Shown here: in pieces, positions 1 to 5,361 of the stretch
Position numbering within the stretch: position 1 is the first letter of the stretch
Layout of the letters: each line of letters starts with the position of its first letter
Assembly (NCBI GenBank): GCA_023268425.1
Contig: JALRFN010000233.1
Span: forward strand, 1-6,371
DNA from: Burkholderiaceae bacterium
Lineage (GTDB): Bacteria; Pseudomonadota; Gammaproteobacteria; Burkholderiales; Burkholderiaceae_C
Length of the DNA: 6,371 nucleotides
Direction: 5' to 3'
Notes under the pieces: model-generated
Seen by the model: the letters and a program-made list of their open reading frames with translations, nothing else
What the model was told of the DNA's origin: nothing
The model's database searches: none
Position numbers and translations under genes: made by a program

Positions 1-553
1 CACGCCCTGCCCGCTGCAACTCGATGTAGAAACGGTGCGTGAACAACTGTGCCATCGCCAGTGCACAACTGGACGCCCCGGCAGCATCTCCGGCCATCAA
101 CGCGCGGCCCACGGGCCCAGCTTGCGCCCCCGAAAAAGCGATCAAACCTTCGTTGAGTTCTTCCAACCACGCCCAACGCAACTGCGCCTGATCGCGCACC
201 ACGTTTTGCGTCCAAGCCCGCGCCAGCAACTCACACAAATTCAAATAGCCCTGGTGGTTTTGCACCAACAAGATCACGCGGGGCGCCGCTTGGCGCTGTT
301 GCCCAGGCATGGGCACGGCGGTTTCTTGGGGCGAGCCTGGCCAATCCGACAGCGCCACCTCAGCGCCCAAAATCGGCTTGACTCCAGCGCTGCGCGTCTT
401 TTTATAGAACTTGATGGCCCCAAACAAGTTGTTGAAATCGGTGACCGCCAAAGCTCCTTGGCCATCGGCAGCCGCCGCTTTCACAGCGGCAGGGATGCGG
501 ACCGTCCCATCGACAACGGAGAACTCAGAGTGCAGGCGCAGGTGGATATACAT
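1..553 (-). CDS. dnaE: DNA polymerase III subunit alpha, N-terminal part (gene cut by window edge)
   Basis: Replicative polymerase catalytic subunit; only the N-terminal 184 residues are visible, reading leftward off the edge. The protein opens MYIHLRLHSEFSVVDG, the hallmark start of the PHP domain in proteobacterial DnaE. It continues with TDFNNLFGAIKFYK (residues 39-51), KPILGAE (59-65), NLCELLARAW (105-114) and HRFYIELQRAGR (173-184), all in the order and spacing expected for DnaE. Residues about 70-91 form a Pro/Gln-rich segment that looks like a lineage-specific linker. The ATG at 551-553 is the first in frame after a stop, and the family starts at this point. No Shine-Dalgarno sequence is visible upstream (TGACTGG directly precedes the ATG), which is odd for an essential gene. 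It lies 54 bases beyond the stop of the NTF2-like gene on the same strand, with a terminator between them. DnaE1 rather than the mutagenesis-associated DnaE2 is favoured, but the missing C-terminus limits that choice. Confidence 0.93.
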   Translation of the reverse strand, partial: MYIHLRLHSEFSVVDGTVRIPAAVKAAAADGQGALAVTDFNNLFGAIKFYKKTRSAGVKPILGAEVALSDWPGSPQETAVPMPGQQRQAAPRVILLVQNHQGYLNLCELLARAWTQNVVRDQAQLRWAWLEELNEGLIAFSGAQAGPVGRALMAGDAAGASSCALAMAQLFTHRFYIELQRAGR

Positions 554-571
554 CCAGTCATTTTATGAAGG

Positions 572-588
572 AAAAAGCGCCCCGCGCT
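572..588 (-). terminator. Intrinsic terminator at the end of the lipid operon
   Basis: On the minus strand AGCGC-GGG-GCGCT forms a perfect 5-bp GC-rich stem with a 3-base loop (576-588), followed at once by four further T residues (572-575). It lies 20 bases past the stop of the NTF2-like gene and ends 18 bases before the dnaE start codon. The stem is short, so termination may be partial and some transcript may read through into dnaE. Confidence 0.55.
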
Positions 589-607
589 GCGCGCCTGCCG
601 GCAAATA

Positions 608-1075
608 TCAGCGCTTGTGCTCGCCTGGCTGCGGCGTTGCCAAACGCCGCTTCAACAGCCGCAAGATGCCCCCCAGAACAGGAAGCTTTTCATACAGCTG
701 ATGGGCTGCGTCCCAATCGTCTCGGTGCGTGACGATGCGCCAACACCCATCCGCCTGCTGCGCCCAAGCCAAGCGGCTGACCCCGTGAATCTGCATCGCA
801 TGGCCAGCGCGCGCGAAATGAAACACCCAGTGCACATAGGCCACTGTGCCCTGGCGCACGCATTCATCCACCACGAACCTCGGGTCCTCCAAGGCCTCAA
901 ACATGTGCGCGTAAATCGCCCGCACTGCGTCTAAACCCTGCACGCTTTGGAAAGGGTCGGTAAAAGCCACGTCATCGGCGTAGACCTCGCCCAACTCAAC
1001 CAAGGCTGATGGCGTCAGCGACCCCAGATAAGCGAGCGCTTGGGCCACTGCTTCTTCTAAGCTTGCTGCCGCCAT
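608..1075 (-). CDS. NTF2-like / SnoaL-like fold protein, last gene of the operon
   Basis: A 155-residue protein of the cone-shaped NTF2/SnoaL fold, which includes small isomerases, dehydratases and hydrolases as well as non-enzymes; the substrate here is unknown. The family pattern is clear: an N-terminal helix pair, YADDVAFTDPF (residues 32-42), VHWVFHF (81-87), HGVSRLAW (97-104), and a closing strand THRDDWDAAHQLYEKLP (116-132) followed by a basic helix (LRLLKRRL, 138-145). Polar residues Asp40, His117, Asp119 and Asp120 face the usual pocket region and are candidates for catalysis (inference). The start is well supported: a perfect AGGAGG at 1083-1088 lies 7 bases upstream of the ATG, inside the end of the SDR gene, and only 3 bases separate the SDR stop from this start, so translation is probably coupled. 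Proteins of this kind are often found beside CFA-like/DUF1365 genes, which suggests a role in the same lipid pathway. The fold is confident; the function is not. Confidence 0.85.
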   Translation of the reverse strand: MAAASLEEAVAQALAYLGSLTPSALVELGEVYADDVAFTDPFQSVQGLDAVRAIYAHMFEALEDPRFVVDECVRQGTVAYVHWVFHFARAGHAMQIHGVSRLAWAQQADGCWRIVTHRDDWDAAHQLYEKLPVLGGILRLLKRRLATPQPGEHKR

Positions 1076-1078
1076 GCT

Positions 1079-1861
1079 TCAGCCTCCTGTGGCGCGCTTG
1101 ACGAGCGCAAAGTAAGCCTGATCAGGCAGGCAACGCAAAACGCGCAAAAACCGCGACAAGCGCTTGGGAAAGTGGATCGCAAACGCTCCCCGCCCCCAGC
1201 CACGCAGAATCTCTTGTGCGGCGACCTCGGGCGTGATCAAAGCGGGCATGTGAAAGTCATTGCCCGCCGTCATCGGGGTGGCGACAAAGCCCGGCTCGAT
1301 GACGCTGAGCCCAACGCCATGCGGGCGCAAGTCGTACACCAGCGTTTCCATCCAGTGCGTCAGCGCCGCCTTGCAGGTGCCATAGGCCATGGAACGCGGC
1401 AAGCCCCGGTAACCCGCGACACTGGAAATCACCGACCAATGGCCACGTCCCCGTGCCAACAACAATGGCAAGACCTGCGCGGCCAAGGCTTGCGCCCCCA
1501 AGACGTTGACCTCCCAGTGGCGACGCAGCTCTGCAACATCCATGCGGCCCGCGCGCATCGCCCGGTAGTAACCCGGCGCGTAGACCACCACATCCAAGCC
1601 AGGGCCGGCCTGCATGTGTTGCACGGCTGCGGCCAATGCAGGGGCATCGGTCACATCGACTGGCAAACTGCTGATGTTGGGGTGAGTGGCGGCAATGGCT
1701 TGCAACTCGGGCACGCGGCGCGCCGACACCGTGACGCGAGCGCCTCGCTCAGCGAGGGCCAAAGCCAAGGCTTCACCAATGCCACTGGAAGCGCCCACCA
1801 CCCAAACCGAACGCCCCTGCCAATCGCGCATGGGTGGGTTGAAACTGGAAAACGGCCACAT
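1079..1861 (-). CDS. Short-chain dehydrogenase/reductase (SDR), classical type
   Basis: A 260-residue cytosolic NAD(P)-dependent oxidoreductase. The N-terminal Rossmann fold carries GASSGIG at residues 23-29. Arg48/Arg49 after the second strand (VTVSARR) suggest NADPH preference, by inference. The active site is complete: Asn119 (EVNVLG), Ser147 (ISSVAG), Tyr160 and Lys164 (YGTCK), followed by the IEPGFVATPM strand and loop at 188-197. The NAG motif is replaced by YAPG (94-97), as in several SDR subgroups. The C-terminal tail from about 230 (FPKRLSRFLRVLRCLP) is basic and hydrophobic and could dock to membrane or partner proteins (inference). The ATG at 1861 is preceded by GAGGG at 1871-1875, overlapping the stop of the methyltransferase gene, with 12 bases between the genes. 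Met11 at 1831 has no comparable site. The substrate is unknown; a keto or hydroxy group on a modified acyl chain is plausible from the context. Confidence 0.93.
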   Translation of the reverse strand: MWPFSSFNPPMRDWQGRSVWVVGASSGIGEALALALAERGARVTVSARRVPELQAIAATHPNISSLPVDVTDAPALAAAVQHMQAGPGLDVVVYAPGYYRAMRAGRMDVAELRRHWEVNVLGAQALAAQVLPLLLARGRGHWSVISSVAGYRGLPRSMAYGTCKAALTHWMETLVYDLRPHGVGLSVIEPGFVATPMTAGNDFHMPALITPEVAAQEILRGWGRGAFAIHFPKRLSRFLRVLRCLPDQAYFALVKRATGG

Positions 1862-1873
1862 GGCGCGGCGCCC

Positions 1874-3121
1874 TCAGGGCTTGCGCCAGGTGTACTGCAC
1901 AACGTCTAAACAGCCGTCGTCAAATCCCGCCTCGCAATAAGCCAGGTACAGCCGCCAAGTGCGCATGAACGCCGCGTCAAAACCCAGGCCTGAGACGGCC
2001 TCGTGTTGGCGGTCAAAGTCGTGGCGCCAGCGGCGCAAGGTCTCGGCGTAGTCAGGGCCAAACGCGAAGCCGTCAACCCACTCCAGCCCCGCTTCGGCAG
2101 CCAAAGCGCGAAGTGCCTTGGGGCTGGGCAAGCAGCCGCCGGGGAAGATCATTTGCTGGATGAAGTCGGTGCCCTCCCAGTAACGCTCAGCGTGTTCATC
2201 TGCGATGACGATGGCTTGTACGCAAGCTCGGCCACCTGATTTGAGGTTGCGCGCGATGGCTTGGAAATAGGTCGACCAATACTCACGCCCCACCGCCTCG
2301 ATCATTTCAATCGAGCACACGGCGTCGAATGGCCCGTCGGCAATGTCGCGGTAGTCTTGTAAGCGCAAGTCTGCCGCGCCGCTGCTCACCTCTTGGGCCA
2401 CACGCGTTTGGGCGTGCGCCAACTGCGCAGGGCTCAAGGTGACGCCCACCACAGAAGCACCAAACTCGCGCGTCGCGGCTTCAACCAAAGCACCCCAACC
2501 GCAGCCAATTTCCAACACCCGATGCCCCTCGCGCACGTCGGCCATTTGCAAAGCCCGGCGCACCTTGCGCCGCTGCGCCTGCGCCATGTCCTGCGAGAAA
2601 TCACCGTCGAAGACCGCCGACGAATAGTTCATGGTTTCGTCCAGCCAGAGGCGGTAAAAATCGTTGCCCAAGTCGTAATGCGCGGGGATGTTTTTGGCGC
2701 TGTTGGCCTTGTTGTTGCGCCGACGCCAGTGGCGCCAACGGTTGACCAACTGCGCCAATGGGTTGCCATGAATCAATGGGTCCAAAGCGTTTCGATTGGC
2801 CAGCACCACGCGCAACAGTGCCGCCAGGTCCGGCGAATGCAAATCGCCGTCGCGATAAGCCTGCGCAAAACCGATGTCGCCATGCCGCAAGATTTGCCGC
2901 AAAGCCTGCCAACTGTGCAGGGTAAGCACAGCGTGCAAGCCCTGATCCGATTCGCGGTCTTGCCCATACTGGCCGACTTGCCCATGGGGCCAGTGCACCA
3001 GCAAGACGCCATGATCGAGGCCACGCAAGCTGCGCTCCAAGCGCCCAAACCACCAAGGCTGGCTTTGCGCAAAGGCGCCCTGGCGGCGGCGCCAGGCGCG
3101 GCGAATGACGGCAGTATTCAT
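1874..3121 (-). CDS. Cyclopropane-fatty-acid-synthase-like SAM-dependent methyltransferase
   Basis: A 415-residue member of the CFA synthase family, which transfers a methyl or methylene group from S-adenosylmethionine to double bonds in phospholipid acyl chains at the membrane face. An N-terminal lipid-binding-type domain (about 20-115) is followed by the catalytic domain: HYDLGNDFY (148-156), MNYSSAVF (164-171), SAM motif I VLEIGCGWG (202-210), VVGVTLSP (224-231), LQDYRD (254-259), MIEAVG (273-278), IFPGGCLPS (325-333) and FGPDY (354-358). By my alignment from memory to E. coli Cfa, Glu275 and Tyr358 keep the bicarbonate-site positions, while Cys139 becomes Ser168 and His266 becomes Gln302. 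The reaction may therefore be methyl-branching or methylenation rather than cyclopropanation. The start at 3121 has AGGAG at 3128-3132, 6 bases upstream, and a 4-base ATGA overlap with the DUF1365 stop. The same frame stays open upstream to 3319, but that stretch is codon shadow of DUF1365. CFA-family membership is certain; the exact product is not. Confidence 0.93.
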   Translation of the reverse strand: MNTAVIRRAWRRRQGAFAQSQPWWFGRLERSLRGLDHGVLLVHWPHGQVGQYGQDRESDQGLHAVLTLHSWQALRQILRHGDIGFAQAYRDGDLHSPDLAALLRVVLANRNALDPLIHGNPLAQLVNRWRHWRRRNNKANSAKNIPAHYDLGNDFYRLWLDETMNYSSAVFDGDFSQDMAQAQRRKVRRALQMADVREGHRVLEIGCGWGALVEAATREFGASVVGVTLSPAQLAHAQTRVAQEVSSGAADLRLQDYRDIADGPFDAVCSIEMIEAVGREYWSTYFQAIARNLKSGGRACVQAIVIADEHAERYWEGTDFIQQMIFPGGCLPSPKALRALAAEAGLEWVDGFAFGPDYAETLRRWRHDFDRQHEAVSGLGFDAAFMRTWRLYLAYCEAGFDDGCLDVVQYTWRKP

Positions 3122-3909
3122 GGTGAACTCCTGGGTTTGCCCACCAAACTGGCGGGACGGGTCGGGGCCGGCGGCAGCGAGTGAAACGGCACGCGCTTGA
3201 GCCAAAGCCGAAGCGCATGCCAATGGATGCGGGCGACGACGGCCAGCGTCATCAAGGGGTAGCGCCAAGCCAAGCGCTTGGCCAAGGCGGGGCTGTAGGC
3301 CTGTAGCAGCCCCGACCAACTGGTCTCGATCAGGGCTTGATCATCATCACCATGGTGCTCAACGCGCGCGACCAGGCGCTCGCCTTGCCAGGCGAAGCGA
3401 AAGCGATAAGTGCCTGCCAAGGCACAAAACGGCGACACGTGAAACACCTTGTCGGCCTCGCGCGTTTCACCCCAACGCGCGGCATCGATGACGTAACTGT
3501 GGCGCTGTCCAAAGGTGTTGTTCACCTCCGCCACCACCGCTTTCAATTGGCGCTCGGCGTCAAAGGCGTACCAAAAGCTGACCGGCTTGAAGGTGTGCCC
3601 CCAGACGCGCGGAAAGGTTTGCAGCCAAATCTCGCCATCGGCTCCCCGCACACCCGCGTCCACCAAGGTTTGTTCTACCCAGGCCAAAGCACCCCGGCCG
3701 TCGCCGTGGTCAGTTTCATCAAAACTCAACAGTGCACGGCGATTCACCGCCAAGCCTGCCGCCTCGGCTTGTGCCAAGTGACGCATGGGCAGCATCAAAA
3801 AATAACTGCCATAGGCAAAAGCGTGTACGCGTGGACTGCGCCGACGGTGCGCCACGCGGCCTTCGGCCAGCAAAGGCACCGGGGGGTCAGGCCACTGCAA
3901 GGGCGTCAT
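3118..3909 (-). CDS. DUF1365 family protein
   Basis: A 263-residue DUF1365 protein of unknown biochemical function. It is almost always encoded next to a CFA-like methyltransferase and an FAD amine-oxidase-like protein, as here. Hallmarks are visible in order: EGRVAHRRRSPRVHAFAY (16-33), DETDHGD (64-70), WLQTFPRVWGHTFKPVSFWY (95-114), EVNNTFGQRHSY (128-139), KVFHVSPF (154-161) and the C-terminal YPLMTLAVVARIHWHALRLW (217-236), an amphipathic or hydrophobic helix that may contact the membrane. Conserved His and Asp residues (H21, H29, D67, H68, D70, H105) could bind a metal or act in catalysis, which is only inference. The ATG overlaps the stop of the FAD gene by 4 bases (ATGA), with AGGTG at 3918-3922, 8 bases upstream. 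Length is normal for the family. It probably assists its two neighbours on a shared lipid substrate. Confidence 0.93.
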   Translation of the reverse strand: MTPLQWPDPPVPLLAEGRVAHRRRSPRVHAFAYGSYFLMLPMRHLAQAEAAGLAVNRRALLSFDETDHGDGRGALAWVEQTLVDAGVRGADGEIWLQTFPRVWGHTFKPVSFWYAFDAERQLKAVVAEVNNTFGQRHSYVIDAARWGETREADKVFHVSPFCALAGTYRFRFAWQGERLVARVEHHGDDDQALIETSWSGLLQAYSPALAKRLAWRYPLMTLAVVARIHWHALRLWLKRVPFHSLPPAPTRPASLVGKPRSSP

Positions 3910-5189
3910 GCAGACAACACCTGTTGCGCAGCACGGCGACCCGACTGGAAGCCGTCTTCATGGAAACCATAGCCCAGCCAAGCCCCCGCCAAAGCCACGC
4001 GCCCGCCGCCGGCGCAACCATCCTTGAGCAGCGCTTGTGCACGAATGGCCGCCGCGTCAAATACGGGGTGCGCGTACGCGTAACGCCCCAAAATTTGAGA
4101 CGGCGCAATGGCGCGCACCGGGTTCAGCGAGACGATCACGTCTTGCGCAAACGGCAGTGGCTGCAGGCGGTTGAGCCAGTAATGCAAACACACGCGTGCC
4201 GACTCTTGGCTCGCGTCGGCTGCACGTTCGTAATTCCAAGCCGCCCAGGCCTTGCGGCGCTGCGGCATGACCGAAGTGTCGGTGTGCAAAACGGCTTCAT
4301 TGTCCTGGAAGCGAATGGCAGACAAGGCGTCGCGCACCGCTGCCGGCGCATCGGCCCAAAGTGCCAGGCTTTGATCGGCGTGACCAGCCAACACCACCGC
4401 ATCAAAACGCTCGGACCCCTGATCGGTGATCAGTGTGACACCCTGGTCGTCCGTTTGCACCCGACGCACGGGGGTGGACAGGTGCACGTCATTGAGCAAG
4501 GCACCGACCTTGTCCACGTACTGCCGAGAACCACCTTGCACGGTATGCCATTGCGGACGGTCATTGACTTGAATGAGTCCATGGTTGTGGCAAAAGCGCA
4601 CCATGGTCGCGGTGGGAAAAGCCAACATCTGATCGGTTGGGCAACTCCAGATGCAACCCAACATCGGCAGCAAATACCAGTGAACAAATGCCTGGCCGAA
4701 ACCTTGCTGGGCCAAAAACGCCTGCAGCGGTTGCATCAACTCGGCGTCCGCACCCGCCACCGCCAAGCGCGTGGCCTCGCGGTTGAAACGCAAGATGTCG
4801 CGCAACATGCCCCAAAACGCAGGGCGAACCAAGTTGCGTCGATCTGCAAACACCGTGTCCAAATCGGCGCCATTCCACTCCAGGCTTCGCGCGCCCCATG
4901 CACGCGGGACTTGCACCGAGAACGACATGTCCGAAGCCGCCGTTTGCACACCCAGTGCCTCAAACCAAGCGATCAGTCCCGGGTAGGTCTTCTCGTTGTA
5001 GACCAAAAATCCCGTGTCTACCCCGTGGCGAACGGGGCCATCGGGCCCGTCCATGACAACGTCCACCGTGTGCGCGTGGCCACCCAAGCGCGCTTCGCTC
5101 TCGAACAGCGTCACACACGCCTGATCACGCAAGTGATAAGCGGCTGAAAGCCCCGCCACCCCGCTGCCCACCACTGCAATGCGCCGCAT
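3906..5189 (-). CDS. FAD-dependent amine-oxidase-like protein (NAD(P)-binding flavoprotein), first gene of the lipid operon
   Basis: A 427-residue flavoprotein of the amine oxidase / phytoene-desaturase-like superfamily. The dinucleotide-binding motif GSGVAG (residues 8-13) is followed by Glu30, placed to bind the ribose, and by the RLGGHAHT segment (34-41). DTGFLVYNEKTYPGL (58-72), WSCPTDQMLAFP (181-192), WHTVQGGSRQYV (214-225) and the C-terminal FAD motif AGAWLGYGFHEDGFQSG (401-417) are typical of the subgroup encoded with DUF1365 and CFA-like proteins. In related loci the flavoprotein reduces or desaturates an acyl chain modified by the methyltransferase; which of these happens here cannot be read from sequence. 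I chose the ATG at 5187-5189 because GAGGG (5197-5201) lies 7 bases upstream and MRRIAVVGSG is the usual N-terminus. A GTG at 5217-5219 would add 10 residues without a good ribosome site. The gene is read from the shared regulatory region and overlaps the next gene by 4 bases. Confidence 0.93.
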   Translation of the reverse strand: MRRIAVVGSGVAGLSAAYHLRDQACVTLFESEARLGGHAHTVDVVMDGPDGPVRHGVDTGFLVYNEKTYPGLIAWFEALGVQTAASDMSFSVQVPRAWGARSLEWNGADLDTVFADRRNLVRPAFWGMLRDILRFNREATRLAVAGADAELMQPLQAFLAQQGFGQAFVHWYLLPMLGCIWSCPTDQMLAFPTATMVRFCHNHGLIQVNDRPQWHTVQGGSRQYVDKVGALLNDVHLSTPVRRVQTDDQGVTLITDQGSERFDAVVLAGHADQSLALWADAPAAVRDALSAIRFQDNEAVLHTDTSVMPQRRKAWAAWNYERAADASQESARVCLHYWLNRLQPLPFAQDVIVSLNPVRAIAPSQILGRYAYAHPVFDAAAIRAQALLKDGCAGGGRVALAGAWLGYGFHEDGFQSGRRAAQQVLSA

Positions 5190-5245
5190 CAACTCACCCT
5201 CTCGTGGGCCCTGCGGCACAACACAGTCGACGCGCGGTCGGCCAA

Positions 5246-5262
5246 TTTTGCCTTAGACACTG
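5246..5262 (+). promoter_or_regulatory. Degenerate second copy of the putative operator
   Basis: TTTTGCCTTAGACACTG matches the perfect inverted repeat at 5332-5348 at 11 of 17 positions (TTTTG, C, T and GACA). It starts 86 bases away and lies just upstream of the -35 box of the regulator promoter, within the leader of the lipid operon. Similarity could be chance in AT-rich DNA. Confidence 0.3.
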
Positions 5263-5269
5263 TATTTGT

Positions 5270-5298
5270 TTTACACATCGGAAGTCTTCGTTCATAAT
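5270..5298 (+). promoter_or_regulatory. Sigma70-type promoter for the CarH-like regulator gene
   Basis: TTTACA at 5270-5275 (5 of 6 to TTGACA), a spacer of exactly 17 bases, and CATAAT at 5293-5298 (5 of 6 to TATAAT). Transcription would start near 5305, giving a leader of about 57 bases that runs across the opposing promoter and the inverted repeat. Confidence 0.65.
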
Positions 5299-5311
5299 CG
5301 TTTCGAGACCC

Positions 5312-5340
5312 ATTATTCACGTTAATTTTTATTTTGTCTA
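5312..5340 (-). promoter_or_regulatory. Sigma70-type promoter for the lipid operon
   Basis: Read on the minus strand: TAGACA at 5340-5335 (5 of 6 to TTGACA), a spacer of exactly 17 bases, and AATAAT at 5317-5312 (5 of 6 to TATAAT). Transcription would start near 5305. The -35 box lies inside the perfect inverted repeat 5332-5348, so a protein bound there should block this promoter. Confidence 0.62.
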
Positions 5341-5348
5341 GGACAAAA
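5332..5348. promoter_or_regulatory. Perfect inverted repeat, candidate operator for the CarH/LitR-type repressor
   Basis: TTTTGTC-TAG-GACAAAA is a perfect 7-bp inverted repeat with a 3-bp centre, the size of a dimer site. It covers the -35 box of the lipid-operon promoter and touches the ribosome-binding site of the regulator gene. MerR-family regulators often bind sites of this kind next to their own gene. That this protein binds it is inference; I cannot match it to a published CarH consensus from memory. Confidence 0.6.
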
Positions 5349-5352
5349 AGGA
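5348..5352 (+). promoter_or_regulatory. Ribosome-binding site of the CarH-like gene
   Basis: AAGGA lies 9 bases before the ATG at 5362 and fixes this start. Its first base is also the last base of the inverted repeat, so operator and translation signal abut. Confidence 0.65.
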
Positions 5353-5361
5353 TCCGCCGCC

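Larger units (their letters stand above)
5190..5361. promoter_or_regulatory. Divergent regulatory region between the lipid operon and the CarH-type regulator
   Basis: This 172-base intergenic region is the only AT-rich stretch of the window (mainly 5244-5349). It holds both predicted promoters, a perfect inverted repeat and a weaker related site, listed separately. The lipid operon would have a leader of about 116 bases and the regulator gene one of about 57 bases. The segment 5190-5245 is GC-rich untranslated leader of the lipid operon, in which I see no strong structure. Confidence 0.8.

Noticed and set aside
35..568. A plus-strand open frame of 177 codons at the left end
   Set aside because: The opposite strand encodes the DnaE N-terminus in an unbroken frame that fits the family residue by residue.
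2393..3184. A plus-strand open frame of 263 codons opposite the methyltransferase gene
   Set aside because: No motif or ribosome site, composition typical of an antisense shadow, and the minus strand carries unmistakable CFA motifs.
3122..3319. A 66-residue N-terminal extension of the CFA-like protein
   Set aside because: It overlaps the end of DUF1365, has no family similarity, and the ATG at 3121 has AGGAG at ideal spacing and an ATGA junction.
3732..5147. A plus-strand open frame of 471 codons opposite the FAD and DUF1365 genes
   Set aside because: It lies antisense to two genes with clear family motifs, its protein is rich in Arg/His/Gln without any recognisable domain, and long antisense frames are expected in GC-rich coding DNA.
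5190..5219. A 10-residue longer FAD protein starting at a GTG
   Set aside because: Rare start codon without a good ribosome site; the ATG at 5189 has one and gives the usual MRRIAVVGSG start.
5228..5244. Possible small hairpin GTCGAC-GCGCG-GTCGGC in the lipid-operon leader
   Set aside because: On the transcribed minus strand one pair becomes a C-A mismatch, leaving only four inner pairs; no sign of a riboswitch (including a cobalamin box) was seen.
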